Shown piece after piece: positions 46,091 to 54,589 of a stretch of DNA of 64,000 nucleotides. This DNA is from Pseudogulbenkiania sp. MAI-1. Lineage in GTDB: Bacteria > Pseudomonadota > Gammaproteobacteria > Burkholderiales > Chromobacteriaceae. The notes beneath the pieces are model-generated. The model ran no database searches. It was given only the letters and a program-made list of their open reading frames with translations, and was not told the origin of the DNA. Each line of letters opens with the position of its first letter. Positions within the stretch are counted from its first letter, which is position 1. The stretch lies in assembly GCF_000527175.1 (NCBI RefSeq), contig NZ_AZUR01000001.1, positions 4,155,001 through 4,219,000 on the forward strand. Direction: 5' to 3'. Made by a program: the position numbers and the translations under genes.

Positions 46091-46128
46091 CCGGCGCGGG
46101 CGGCGGCAATGCCGCCGTCTCGCGCCGG
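46091..46128 (-). other. Strong hairpin after gltI (attenuator or mRNA stabiliser)
   Basis: CCGGCGCG (46091-46098) pairs with CGCGCCGG (46121-46128), enclosing a second stem GGCGGC-AAT-GCCGCC. It lies 37 bp past the gltI stop. Without a T-run, it most likely protects gltI mRNA or partly stops transcription, giving more binding protein than permease, as is common in such operons. Confidence 0.65.
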
Positions 46129-46165
46129 GGACAGGTTCACGACGGGCTCGAGTCGCCCGTCAGGA

Positions 46166-47071
46166 TTACATCTGCTCGGCGGACTTGTCGGTCGGGTTCT
46201 TGATCAGACCCTTCAGTTCATCCGACATCGGGAAATTCAGGTTGAGGTTTTTCGGCGGAACCGGGTTCATGAACCACTTGGTGTAGATCTTGTTGATCTC
46301 GCCGGACTTGTAGGTGGCCTTGATGGCGTTGTCGACCACCTTCTTGAAGGCCGGATCGTCCTTGCGCATCATGCAGCCGTAGATCTCGAACGATTGCGGC
46401 TTGCCGGTCACCACCCACTCGGCCGGGTTCTTGGCCTTGGCCATCTCGCCGTACAGCAGGGCGTCATCCATCATGAAGGCAACGGCGCGGCCGGATTCGG
46501 CCATCAGGAACGATTCGCCGTGGTCCTTGGCCGAGATGATGTTCATGCCCATCTGCTTCTCGGCGTTCATGGCCTTGATCAGACGCTCGGAGGTGGTGCC
46601 GGCGGTGGTCACCACGTTCTTGCCCTTCAGGTCGGCGAAGTCCTTGATGCCGGAGGTCTTCTTGGTCAGGAGACGGGTGCCGATCTCGAAGATGCCGACC
46701 GAGAAGTCGACCTGCTTCTGGCGCTCGACGTTGTTGGTGGTGGAACCGCACTCGAAGTCGACGGTGCCGTTCTGTACCAGCGGGATGCGGGTCTGCGAGG
46801 TGACCAGGTTGTACTGGACCTTCAGGGTCGGCATCTTCAGCTCTTTCTTGACGGCATCGACGATCTTGTTGGCGATGTCCATCGAGTAGCCGATCGGCTG
46901 CTGGTTGTTGTCGAGGTAGGAGAAGGGGATGGAGGCGTCACGGTGACCGACGACGATGGTCCCGGAATCCTTGATCTTCTTCAGGGTGCCGGTCAGGTCG
47001 GCGGACATGGCCGGAGCAGCGAGCAGGGCGCCAACGGTGGCGGTACAAATGAGTCGAGTGGTAAAACGCAT
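46166..47071 (-). CDS. gltI: Glutamate/aspartate periplasmic binding protein
   Basis: A 301-residue solute-binding protein: signal peptide of about 23 residues (MRFTTRLICTATVGALLAAPAMSA), then the SBP family 3 fold with GTIVVGHRDASIPFSYLDNNQQPIGYSMDI, FECGSTTNNVERQKQVDFS and the C-terminal WFMNPVPPKNLNLNFPMSDEL typical of GltI. Ribosome binding site AGGAGA. First of gltIJKL, itself behind a separate ATPase gene. Confidence 0.94.
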   Translation of the reverse strand: MRFTTRLICTATVGALLAAPAMSADLTGTLKKIKDSGTIVVGHRDASIPFSYLDNNQQPIGYSMDIANKIVDAVKKELKMPTLKVQYNLVTSQTRIPLVQNGTVDFECGSTTNNVERQKQVDFSVGIFEIGTRLLTKKTSGIKDFADLKGKNVVTTAGTTSERLIKAMNAEKQMGMNIISAKDHGESFLMAESGRAVAFMMDDALLYGEMAKAKNPAEWVVTGKPQSFEIYGCMMRKDDPAFKKVVDNAIKATYKSGEINKIYTKWFMNPVPPKNLNLNFPMSDELKGLIKNPTDKSAEQM

Positions 47072-47164
47072 GCAAGTTTCTCCTGATTTTCCCGTTTTAT
47101 TAATCCCGGCGCCCTTCGTGCGAGGGTCAGCCGTGCTGACAGCGTGCTCCGTCCCGTTGCCGAC

Positions 47165-47899
47165 TCACTGCATCGGCGTCAGCAACTGGCGCAGGAACTG
47201 CTTGGCCCGATCATGCTGAGGGTTCATGAAAAACTCCTCAGGCTGGGCTTCTTCTATGATCTGGCCATGATCGACAAACACCACCCGGTCGGCCACTTCG
47301 CGGGCGAAGCCCATTTCATGGGTCACCACCATCATGGTCATGCCCGACTCGGCCAGGTCCTTCATCACGCGCAGCACTTCACCGATCATTTCCGGGTCCA
47401 GCGCCGACGTGGGCTCGTCGAACAGCATTACCTGAGGCTGCATGGCCAGGCCGCGGGCGATCGCCACACGCTGCTGCTGCCCACCAGAAAGCTGCGCCGG
47501 GAAGGCGTCTTTCTTGTGGGCCAGTCCAACCCGCTCTAGCAATTGCAGTGCCAGCTTTTCGGCGGCCGCCCGTTCCATCTTCTTAACCATTAGAGGCGAC
47601 AGCGTGATGTTGTCAAGTACCGACAGATGCGGGTACAGGTTGAAATGCTGGAACACGAAACCCACTTCGGCACGCAGGGCGTTGAGGTCGGTCTTGGGAT
47701 CGACCACGTTCTTGCCGTCCACCCAGATCTCGCCGGAGTTGATCGATTCGAGCTGGTTGACGGTGCGGATCAGCGTGGACTTGCCCGAGCCGGACGGCCC
47801 GCACACCACCACCACCTCGCCGGCCGCGACGTTCAGGTTGACGCCGTTGAGGACATGCAGGTCCTTGAACCACTTGTGCACGTTAATGAAGCGAATCAT
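47165..47899 (-). CDS. Second polar amino-acid ABC ATPase (GlnQ/GltL-like) upstream of gltI
   Basis: A 244-residue ATPase with intact Walker A GPSGSGKST, VFQHFNLYPHLS, LSGGQQQRVAIARG and MLFDEPTSALDPE. It resembles the gltL product at 43791 but differs widely in the helical subdomain (KKMERAAAEKLALQLLERVG). It has no adjoining permease of its own other than gltJK downstream, so it may share them or serve another transporter. 93 bp before gltI on the same strand. Confidence 0.9.
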   Translation of the reverse strand: MIRFINVHKWFKDLHVLNGVNLNVAAGEVVVVCGPSGSGKSTLIRTVNQLESINSGEIWVDGKNVVDPKTDLNALRAEVGFVFQHFNLYPHLSVLDNITLSPLMVKKMERAAAEKLALQLLERVGLAHKKDAFPAQLSGGQQQRVAIARGLAMQPQVMLFDEPTSALDPEMIGEVLRVMKDLAESGMTMMVVTHEMGFAREVADRVVFVDHGQIIEEAQPEEFFMNPQHDRAKQFLRQLLTPMQ

Positions 47900-47980
47900 C
47901 TTGCGCTCTTTCTTTATTCGATTTTCTGTTACGTTTCAACGCGTTGCCAGCGCTCGCCGGCCACCGGGCCGGTCTTCGCC

Positions 47981-47997
47981 GCCCCGATTCTCGGGGC
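47981..47997 (-). other. Hairpin after rsmA
   Basis: GCCCCGA, loop TTC, TCGGGGC; 36 bp past the rsmA stop on the minus strand. No T-run; a possible weak terminator before the transporter cluster. Confidence 0.4.
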
Positions 47998-48033
47998 AGC
48001 TGCCGGGCAGCGCAAGCGGCAACGCCGCAGGCG

Positions 48034-48810
48034 TCAGCGTCGGCCGCTCAGCAGGTTGGCCATGGCCACGTACTGCTCCACCGCCAGGTTCTCCGGGCGC
48101 AGGCCCGGGTCGATATCCAGCGCGGCGAAATCGGCCTCGTCCAGCACACCCTTGAGGTTGTTGCGCAGGGTCTTGCGCCGCTGCGAGAAAGCCTGGGTGA
48201 CCAGGGCTTCCAGCAGCCTCTCGTCCTTTGCCACGCCGCAGCGCCCCGGCGCCGGGATCATCCGCACCACCGCCGATTCCACCTTGGGCGGCGGCCAGAA
48301 CGCGCCCGGCGGTACATGCAGAATCTGTTCCATTTCAAAGCGATACTGCAGCATCACCGTCAGCCGGCCGTAATCCGCGGTGGACGGTGCGGCCACCATG
48401 CGCTCGATCACTTCCTTCTGCAACATGAAGTGCATGTCGACCACGCGGTCGCCATAGCTCGCGAGGTGGAACAACAGCGGCGTGGAGATGTTGTACGGCA
48501 GGTTGCCGATCAGCTTGAAACGCGTGCCGATGCTGGCGAAATCGAAGGCCAGCGCGTCGCCCTCGTGGATGGTCAGGCGCTCGGGCGGGAACTCGCTCTT
48601 GAGGCGACTGATGATGTCGCGGTCGATCTCGACCACGTGCAGGTGCGGCAGCCGCGCCAGGAGCGGCCGGGTCAGCGCGCCTAGGCCGGGGCCGATTTCG
48701 ACCACGATGTCGCCGGGCTGCGGGTTGACCGCGTGCACGATGCTTTCGATCACGCTGGCGTCCTGCAGGAAGTTCTGGCCGAAGCGCTTGCGGGGGATAT
48801 GTTTCGTCAT
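48034..48810 (-). CDS. rsmA: RsmA/KsgA, 16S rRNA dimethyladenosine transferase
   Basis: Dimethylates two adenosines near the 3' end of 16S rRNA during 30S maturation. 258 residues: RKRFGQNFLQD, SAM motif EIGPGLGALTRPLL, the catalytic NLPYNISTPLLF and VPPGAFWPPPKVESAVVR, FSQRRKTLRNNLKG. Standard family length. Upstream 270 bp (48811-49080) holds an AT-rich stretch and no gene. Confidence 0.96.
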   Translation of the reverse strand: MTKHIPRKRFGQNFLQDASVIESIVHAVNPQPGDIVVEIGPGLGALTRPLLARLPHLHVVEIDRDIISRLKSEFPPERLTIHEGDALAFDFASIGTRFKLIGNLPYNISTPLLFHLASYGDRVVDMHFMLQKEVIERMVAAPSTADYGRLTVMLQYRFEMEQILHVPPGAFWPPPKVESAVVRMIPAPGRCGVAKDERLLEALVTQAFSQRRKTLRNNLKGVLDEADFAALDIDPGLRPENLAVEQYVAMANLLSGRR

Positions 48811-49080
48811 GGGCTTTCGTCATGAAGCGCTCATAGGGCGCATGCCATATGATGCAAAAAAGAATGGCGGGTGTGGTTTTTTTTGTCTCACTGCCTGAGT
48901 AAATTGCGAAAATAATCTATCGACAAATCTATTTTGATAGAAATATTTTTTGTGCCAACCTGGTTTCGGGCGCCATTTGCACTCCCACAGACAGCGCTAC
49001 GGGACGCTTGCCACCCATTTTTGTTCGGAAAACCGAACGACATTGCCTGGCAATATACGGAAATCCGGATTGCCGCATGC

Positions 49081-49497
49081 TCAGCGCACCAGCGTCTGCA
49101 GGGTCAGCGCAATGGCACCGTAGCGCAGCCCCTTGCCGACGGTGAGCCACAGCACGCTGGGCAGCAGCGGCAGGCGCAGCCAGCCCGCCGCCAGCGGCAG
49201 CGCGTCGCCGATCAGCGGCACCCAGGCCAACAGCAGGGTGGCGGGGCCGAAACGCTCGAACCAGCGCGCCAGCCGGGGCGACAGTGCCTTCTTCGGCGCC
49301 AGCCGCCCCAGCCACAGGCTGCTGACGCTGCCGGCGGCATTGGCGAGCGTGGCCGCGAGCAGTGCCGGCCACAGCCAGTCCGGCCATTTATAGAGGTAGG
49401 CGGCAAGCGCCAGCTCGGAGTTGCCCGGCAGCAGCGTGGCCGACAGGAAGGCCGAGGCGGTGAGCCCGGCCAGCGCCAGCGCCGCCGCGTCCATCAT
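49081..49497 (-). CDS. YqaA family membrane protein (DedA-related)
   Basis: A 138-residue membrane protein with FLSATLLPGNSELALAAYLY near residue 18, GRLAPKKALSPRLARWFERFG in the middle and RYGAIALTLQ at the end, matching the YqaA/SNARE-associated-like pattern. Function unknown. ATG at 49497 overlaps the cyaY stop (ATGA), so it is coupled to cyaY. Confidence 0.87.
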   Translation of the reverse strand: MMDAAALALAGLTASAFLSATLLPGNSELALAAYLYKWPDWLWPALLAATLANAAGSVSSLWLGRLAPKKALSPRLARWFERFGPATLLLAWVPLIGDALPLAAGWLRLPLLPSVLWLTVGKGLRYGAIALTLQTLVR

Positions 49498-49811
49498 TCG
49501 GTGATCTCGAAGTCCTGGCCGGAGGCTTCGCGCACCGCCTGCGACAGCGTGGCGAAGAATTCGGCGCCGTCGCGCGCGGCGAGCCACTGGCCGTCGTTCC
49601 AGGCGAAGTGGTAGCCGCCGCTCCTGGCGGCGATCCACAGCTCGTGGTTGCTGCTGTGGCGGTTGATCACGATCTTGGCGCCGTTGTCGAACTCGATTTC
49701 CAGCACGTTGCCGGTGGTGAGGAAGTCGGCGTCGAGGCCGGCGTCGTCGATGGCGTTCTCGATGCGGGCGAAGATGCCGTCGGTGAGGATGAGGAATTCG
49801 CTGTCGGTCAT
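49494..49811 (-). CDS. cyaY: CyaY, bacterial frataxin
   Basis: Iron-binding regulator of iron-sulfur cluster assembly, 105 residues. Acidic N-terminal helix (ENAIDDAGLDADF), then the beta-sheet with NVLEIEFDNGAKIVINRHSSNHELWIAARSGGYHFAWNDGQW, and the C-terminal helix. Divergent from lptM, the conserved cyaY/lptM arrangement of proteobacteria. Confidence 0.95.
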   Translation of the reverse strand: MTDSEFLILTDGIFARIENAIDDAGLDADFLTTGNVLEIEFDNGAKIVINRHSSNHELWIAARSGGYHFAWNDGQWLAARDGAEFFATLSQAVREASGQDFEITE

Positions 49812-49969
49812 GTCGTCTTGTCCAGTTGGGTCGGCAGGCGGCCGGTCGATGCGCGATGTTGCCAGGCGAGCGGGCCAGGGCTGGCAGGCCTGCCTGAGGA
49901 AACGGGCGCTATGTATCGGCGCGGCGCGCTTTGCTAGTATCGTGATTTTGCCACATCGGACCCGTTCCC

Positions 49970-50092
49970 ATGCGAACCATGATCTCCCTCGTGGCCCTGT
50001 GCCTGCTGGCCACGGCCTGCGGCTACAAGGGGCCGCTCTACCTGCCCAAGGACGCGCCGGCCCAGCAGCACAAGGACGCCTCGGCGCCGTGA
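49970..50092 (+). CDS. lptM: LptM (YifL), small lipoprotein assisting the LPS translocon
   Basis: A 40-residue lipoprotein: signal peptide with lipobox LATAC, then the conserved GYKGPLYLPKDAP. Members promote LptD oxidation and assembly. It is divergent from cyaY as usual. In most relatives lysA follows; here a hisC-like gene follows after a terminator. Confidence 0.88.
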   Translation: MRTMISLVALCLLATACGYKGPLYLPKDAPAQQHKDASAP

Positions 50093-50110
50093 GCCCGGCC
50101 TAGCCGCCCA

Positions 50111-50129
50111 TGCCCCGCCCGCCGGGGCA
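50111..50129 (+). terminator. Terminator after lptM
   Basis: TGCCCCG, loop CCCGC, CGGGGCA followed by TTCTTC, 18 bp past the lptM stop. Confidence 0.75.
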
Positions 50130-50215
50130 TTCTTCATATGGTTAGCACGGCCAGTTCCGGATCATCCTGCAGACACCGCCTGGAATGATCCACATCGCCT
50201 TCGTGGAGTGACCCA

Positions 50216-51313
50216 ATGACCCGTTTCGCCCGCCACCTCGAGCATCACCCCATCGTCAATCCGTTTCCCGGCATCGTGAAGCTGGAGGCGGCGCTCGGCC
50301 ACCCGGTCCGCGCGCGCATCGGCTCGAACGAGAGCATGCCGCAACCGGCCTCGCCGCTGTTGCAGCTGATCGGCGCCGCCGGCGCCGAGCTGGCGCGGCT
50401 CTATCCCGATCCCTACGCCCACGCGCTGCGCACGCGCGCGGCGGCGCTCAACGGCGTGGCGGCGGAGGAGGTGGTGTTCGATACCGGCGCCGACAGCCTG
50501 ATCCTGCTGACGCTGCGCTTGTTCTGCAACGTCGGCGACACGGTGGTGAGCACGGCGGGGACGTATCCGACGCTGCGCTACTTCGCCGAGGGCGTCGGCG
50601 CGCAGGTGGTCGAGGTCGACTACGCCCGCCACGACGGCTTGGTGGCGCCGGACCTGGCGGCACTGGCCGAGGCCGCTCACCGCCACCGGGCGGCGCTGGT
50701 CTACCTGGCCAACCCGGACAACCCGAGCGGCCACTACCACCGCGCCGAGGCGATCGAGCGCTTGCGCGCCGCGCTGCCGGCGGACTGCGTGCTGCTGCTG
50801 GACGAGGCCTACGTCGATTTCTGCGTGGACGAGGCCGATGCGCCGCCGGCCGGGGTGCTGCCCAACACCGTGCGGCTGAGAACCTTGTCCAAGGCCTACG
50901 CGCTGGCCGGCCTGCGCGTGGGTTACGCCATCGCCACCGCCGACATCGTCGCCAAGGCCGACCAGATCCGCCCGCAGTACGCGCTGTCGGCCATCGCCCA
51001 GGCGGCGGCGCAGGCGGTGCTGGACGAGCCGGACTACGCGCGAAGGCTGATCGCCGACACGCTGGCGCTGCGTAGCCAGCTGGCGGAGGCGCTGCGCGAA
51101 CGCGGCCTGACCGTGCTGCCCAGCCGCACCAACTTCGTCGCCATCGCCTACCCGGATGCCGCCATGGCCGAGCACATCCAGCGCGCCTTGCTGGCCGACG
51201 GCGTGGCGGTGCATCGCCCGCCGCACCCGGCGATGAATCAGCTGCTGCGCGTTACCGCCCATCCTCAGGCGCTCGACGCGGCGGTGCTGGACGCGCTGGC
51301 GGCGCGGGACTAG
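50216..51313 (+). CDS. Histidinol-phosphate aminotransferase-like PLP enzyme
   Basis: A 365-residue fold type I aminotransferase: IGSNESMPQPASP (substrate loop), LYPDPYAHALR, ANPDNPSG, LLLDEAYVDF and the PLP lysine in LRTLSKAYALAGLRVGY. It fits the HisC subfamily by length and motifs, but it stands alone without other his genes, so another substrate is possible. GGAG lies 9 nt upstream. The stop overlaps the end of the convergent cupin gene by 4 nt. Confidence 0.85.
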   Translation: MTRFARHLEHHPIVNPFPGIVKLEAALGHPVRARIGSNESMPQPASPLLQLIGAAGAELARLYPDPYAHALRTRAAALNGVAAEEVVFDTGADSLILLTLRLFCNVGDTVVSTAGTYPTLRYFAEGVGAQVVEVDYARHDGLVAPDLAALAEAAHRHRAALVYLANPDNPSGHYHRAEAIERLRAALPADCVLLLDEAYVDFCVDEADAPPAGVLPNTVRLRTLSKAYALAGLRVGYAIATADIVAKADQIRPQYALSAIAQAAAQAVLDEPDYARRLIADTLALRSQLAEALRERGLTVLPSRTNFVAIAYPDAAMAEHIQRALLADGVAVHRPPHPAMNQLLRVTAHPQALDAAVLDALAARD

Positions 51314-51648
51314 GCCGTCTCCGCCGTGTCGTAATGCACCGCGAGCCACACCGTCGGCTGCCCGGGGTCGGTCCAGTCGACGCGGTGGCGGCGGTGCGGC
51401 GCGATGTCGAGGCAGTCGCCGGGGCGCAGGTCGCGCGGCGTGCCTTCGTCCTCGAACAGCAGCTTGGCCTCGCCGGCCAGCAGCAGCACCCATTCGCCCC
51501 GGGGCTGGTCGAACCAGTAGCCGGGCGGGCTGGCCTGGCCGAACGACACGATGCGCTCGATTTTCAGGCCGGGACGGTGCAGCAGGCTGTGGAACACTTC
51601 CCGGTCGCCGGCGGCGGGCAGGTCGTTGAGTAGGTTGTGGATCATCAT
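51310..51648 (-). CDS. Cupin-fold protein
   Basis: A 112-residue cupin: GYWFDQPRGEWVLLLAGEAKLLFED (motif 1), LRPGDCLDIAPHRRHRVDWTDP (motif 2) with histidines that could hold a metal. Start at 51648 has CGGAGA 7 nt upstream; longer readings run into low-complexity sequence. Function unknown; convergent with the hisC-like gene. Confidence 0.8.
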   Translation of the reverse strand: MMIHNLLNDLPAAGDREVFHSLLHRPGLKIERIVSFGQASPPGYWFDQPRGEWVLLLAGEAKLLFEDEGTPRDLRPGDCLDIAPHRRHRVDWTDPGQPTVWLAVHYDTAETA

Positions 51649-51838
51649 CGGCGTTCTCCGTGATCGGCCCGGACGGCCAAAGGGCGGGGCGAGACACCTG
51701 TCGGCCCCCCCATGACTGGATGATAGCCAAGGGCGGGCCGGGTTTCGGGCATGCGCCGTTGCAGGCTTTCCGCTGGGCACTCACGGAGAAGGCAGCCCGC
51801 AGGCTGCCGTTCTTGCATCGGTGATACCGGGCAGACGC

Positions 51839-52324
51839 TTACTTCAGCAACCCGGCGTTGGCTTCCAGCGCGGCCAGGGCGCATTGCTCGTCGAGATGGC
51901 CACCCGGCGCGCCGCCGACGCCGATGGCCCCGATCACTTCGTTGCCGACCTTGAGCGGCACGCCGCCCCCCAGCAGCAGGAAGCCGGGAATGTGCACCAG
52001 ATTGGCGGCGCCCGGATTCTTCTGGGCGTTTTCCATCAGCGCCGAGGTCGCCGCCTTGGCCGAGGCGGCGGTGAAGGCCTTGGCGCGGCTGGCGTCGATG
52101 GTGTGGGCACCGGCGTTGTCGGCGCGGGCGAAGGCCTTGAGCAGGCCGGCGCGGTCGACCACGGCGGCGGCGACGGCGTAGCCCTTGGCCTGGCAGGCGG
52201 CGACGGTGTCGTTGGCCAGCTTCTGGGCATCGGCCAGTGCCAGGTTGCGTTCGCTCAGCGCCCCGGCGTGGGCGGCGCCGGCAAGGCAGAGCAGGGCGAG
52301 GGTGGCGAGGCGGGTGCGGATCAT
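51839..52324 (-). CDS. Exported GlcG/HbpS family protein
   Basis: A 161-residue protein: signal peptide of about 20 residues (MIRTRLATLALLCLAGAAHA), then the GlcG/HbpS domain (AVVDRAGLLKAFARADNAGAHTIDASRAKAFTAAS and GFLLLGGGVPLKVGNEVIGAIGVGGAPGGHLDEQCA). Relatives bind haem or accompany alcohol/glycolate oxidation genes. CAGGAG lies 9 nt before the ATG. The palindrome at 52413-52436, close to the end of the two-component operon, lies about 95 bp upstream and may be its activator site. Confidence 0.87.
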   Translation of the reverse strand: MIRTRLATLALLCLAGAAHAGALSERNLALADAQKLANDTVAACQAKGYAVAAAVVDRAGLLKAFARADNAGAHTIDASRAKAFTAASAKAATSALMENAQKNPGAANLVHIPGFLLLGGGVPLKVGNEVIGAIGVGGAPGGHLDEQCALAALEANAGLLK

Positions 52325-52412
52325 GTCGGGACTCCTGTCGGTTGCGTTGTTCACGGACAGGCTCAAGCTTAGTGACGGACTGTCGGTGCCGCCATGCGCC
52401 CGGCTACGGTAT

Positions 52413-52436
52413 TGCCTCCGTAGCATTACGGAGGCA
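52413..52436. promoter_or_regulatory. Palindrome CCGTA-N4-TACGG upstream of the GlcG-like gene
   Basis: TGCCTCCGTA-GCAT-TACGGAGGCA, a perfect 10-bp stem abutting the response-regulator stop. It could end the two-component transcript, but there is no T-run. The core CCGTA-N4-TACGG recurs at 54527-54540 upstream of the kinase, and a further CTACGG half-site lies at 52404-52409, which fits an operator. Confidence 0.55.
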
Positions 52437-53051
52437 TCAGCCCATCAGCGGCAGGTATTGGCGGATCAGTTGCGCCAGGGTGTCGACCTCGAGCTTGGCG
52501 AACACGTTGGCGCGGTAGGTTTCCACGGTGCGCGGCGACAGGGCCAGTTCGCGCGCGATCTCCTTGTTGGTCATGCCGGCGCAGACGCGCAGCAGCACTT
52601 CTTGTTCGCGCCCTGACAGCCGTTCCAGCCGCTGGCGCGCCTCCTGGGTGGCCGCCAGCGTGGCGCGGCTGGCGATGTGCTGGCGCAGCGCCTTCTGCAC
52701 GGTGTCGAGGAACAGGTCGTCATCGACCGGCTTTTGCAGGAATTCCACCGCACCGCCCTTGAAGGCGCGCCGGCACAGGTCGACGCTGCCGTGACCGGTC
52801 AGCAGGATCACCGGCAGGTCGGCCTCCGTCGCCAGCCGTTCCAGCACGTCGAGCCCGCTCATGCCGGGCATGCGGATGTCGAGCACCACGCAGCCGATGG
52901 CGGCGCGGTCGAAGCGGGCGAGGAAGTCTTGCGGGTCGGCGTAGGGTTCGGCACGCAGGCCGACGCTCTTCAGCAAGAGCGCCAGGCCGGCGCGCACCGC
53001 TTCGTCGTCGTCGACCAAGTGGATCAGCGGCGATTGCCGGTTTTCGTTCAT
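52437..53051 (-). CDS. FixJ/DctR-type response regulator
   Basis: A 204-residue regulator: receiver with HLVDDDEAVR and Asp58 in VVLDIRMPGMSG, then LuxR-type helix-turn-helix (LSGREQEVLLRVCAGMTNKEIARELALSPRTVETYRANV). Starts within the last 4 nt of the kinase gene, so the two are partners. The target genes are not stated by the sequence, but palindromes flank the operon. Confidence 0.92.
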   Translation of the reverse strand: MNENRQSPLIHLVDDDEAVRAGLALLLKSVGLRAEPYADPQDFLARFDRAAIGCVVLDIRMPGMSGLDVLERLATEADLPVILLTGHGSVDLCRRAFKGGAVEFLQKPVDDDLFLDTVQKALRQHIASRATLAATQEARQRLERLSGREQEVLLRVCAGMTNKEIARELALSPRTVETYRANVFAKLEVDTLAQLIRQYLPLMG

Positions 53052-54490
53052 GTCGGATCTCCCTTGGCCAGCGGCAGCGTCAAGGTGAAGCTCGCGCCGC
53101 CTTCCGGCCGGTTGGCTGCCGTTAACCGCCCGTGCAGCGAGCCCGCCAGGGTCTCGCATAGCGACAGGCCCAGCCCCATGCCGCCCGGACGGGTGCTGTA
53201 GAACGGTTCGAACAGCCGCGGCAGAGCGTCGGCGGCGATGCCGGGGCCGTTGTCGACGACGGCAAAGCGGTAGTGCCCGCCTTCCGCCACGCCGCCGACT
53301 TCGATGCGACGCGGCGGCGGCGCTTCGCGCAGGGCGGCGATGGCGTTCAGCAACAGGTTGTGCAGGATCTGTTCCAGCGCCACGCGCTCGCCGAGGGGAG
53401 AGCAGCCAGGGCTGGCGTTGTGCCAGTCGAGACGGATGGCGTGCCGGCGCAATTCCGGCTCGAGCAGGAATTGCAGGGTAGCGAGCAGCTGGTCGGGGTC
53501 GACCGCGTGTGTCGCCGGCGGCGCATCGGGTTGCGCCACCAGGGCGCGCAGCCGGGCGATGATGTCGGCGGCGCGGCGTGCCTGCTCGGCGCTGGTGCGC
53601 AGCGCCTGGCGCACGCTGTCCTGCTCGTCCGGATCGTCCAGCAGGCGCTCGGCGGCGCGGGTATGGGCCAGGATGGCGGTGAGCGGCTGGTTCAGTTCGT
53701 GTGCCAGCCCGGCGGCCATTTCTCCCAGCGTGTTCAGCCGCGCCACGGCGGCGAGCCGGGCACGCTCGCGTTCGCGCCGGGCGGCGGCACGGCTCTGCTG
53801 CCAGCCGGCGCCTCCGGCCAGCAAGCCGGCGCACAGGGCGCTCCACAGCAGCGCGCGGGCCCACGGCCACTCGCCCGGCGTCAGCGCATGGCGGCTGTGC
53901 AGCACGAAGGGCTGGCCGGGTGCCGCCAGCGGTTTGTCGATGGCCAGCGTCCAGCCCAGCCACGGCGCTTCGGGCTGACGCTGCAGCAGCATCAGCGGTC
54001 CCTGCGGCAGTTCCAGCTGCACGTTGCCGAGCGCCGCCGGCCAGTCGCCCGCTGCCAGCAGGCGGCGGCTGTCGATCAGCAGCGCCCAGCCCGAGGCGTG
54101 CGCCAGCCAGTAGCGACCATCGCCGGACGGCAAGGCCAGCGGATGCTGCAGCCGTGCGGCACGGGCCACGGCGGCGGCCAGTCCGGGCGGGGCGGCGCCA
54201 TCGCCATGCCAGCGCCCATCGTGCCAGCGGCCGAGCGCCAGCAACTGCGGCAGCGCCGAGCGCAGGCCGGGGAACAGGGCGGCCGGAGGCGGCGCCTGCG
54301 GCAATACCGCCAGCGTGGCCAGCACCGCCTCGTGCTGCACGGCCTTCTGGCTAAACAGGCGGTGGGTGATGCTGGTGTCCTGGAGGAAGCGCGCCTTGCG
54401 CTCGGCCAGGGTCTGCGCGGCGAGCCAGCCGGCGCCGGCCAGGCTCAGGCCGAGCCAGACCAGCTGGAGGCGGCGGGAGCGGGATGTCAT
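53048..54490 (-). CDS. DctB/FixL-like membrane sensor histidine kinase
   Basis: A 480-residue kinase: N-terminal span (about 8-26), periplasmic sensor region to about 205, second span (about 208-226), HisKA with AAGLAHELNQPLTAILAH (His264; the NQPL variant of the DctB/FixL group), and HATPase with VVDNGPGIAADALPRLFEPFYSTRPGGMGLGLSL. Ligand unknown. A perfect palindrome lies 36 bp before the start codon. Confidence 0.92.
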   Translation of the reverse strand: MTSRSRRLQLVWLGLSLAGAGWLAAQTLAERKARFLQDTSITHRLFSQKAVQHEAVLATLAVLPQAPPPAALFPGLRSALPQLLALGRWHDGRWHGDGAAPPGLAAAVARAARLQHPLALPSGDGRYWLAHASGWALLIDSRRLLAAGDWPAALGNVQLELPQGPLMLLQRQPEAPWLGWTLAIDKPLAAPGQPFVLHSRHALTPGEWPWARALLWSALCAGLLAGGAGWQQSRAAARRERERARLAAVARLNTLGEMAAGLAHELNQPLTAILAHTRAAERLLDDPDEQDSVRQALRTSAEQARRAADIIARLRALVAQPDAPPATHAVDPDQLLATLQFLLEPELRRHAIRLDWHNASPGCSPLGERVALEQILHNLLLNAIAALREAPPPRRIEVGGVAEGGHYRFAVVDNGPGIAADALPRLFEPFYSTRPGGMGLGLSLCETLAGSLHGRLTAANRPEGGASFTLTLPLAKGDPT

Positions 54491-54525
54491 GGCGGCATTA
54501 TGGCACGGCGTGGCGCCGGCCCCCT

Positions 54526-54541
54526 TCCGTAGCGCTACGGA
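54526..54541. promoter_or_regulatory. Palindrome TCCGTAGCGCTACGGA upstream of the sensor kinase
   Basis: A perfect 16-bp palindrome between the SNF2 helicase stop (54590) and the kinase start (54490). Its core CCGTA-N4-TACGG matches the one before the GlcG-like gene at 52418-52431, suggesting a shared operator. An alternative role as the helicase terminator is possible. Confidence 0.55.
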
Positions 54542-54589
54542 GGAGGGGCCGGGTTGGCAAGGCGGGGGGCATACCGCCAGAGAGGCGGC

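Noticed and set aside
48811..49080. Small gene in the AT-rich patch upstream of rsmA
   Set aside because: No frame has a ribosome binding site with a plausible product; the AT-richness more likely reflects promoter or spacer DNA.
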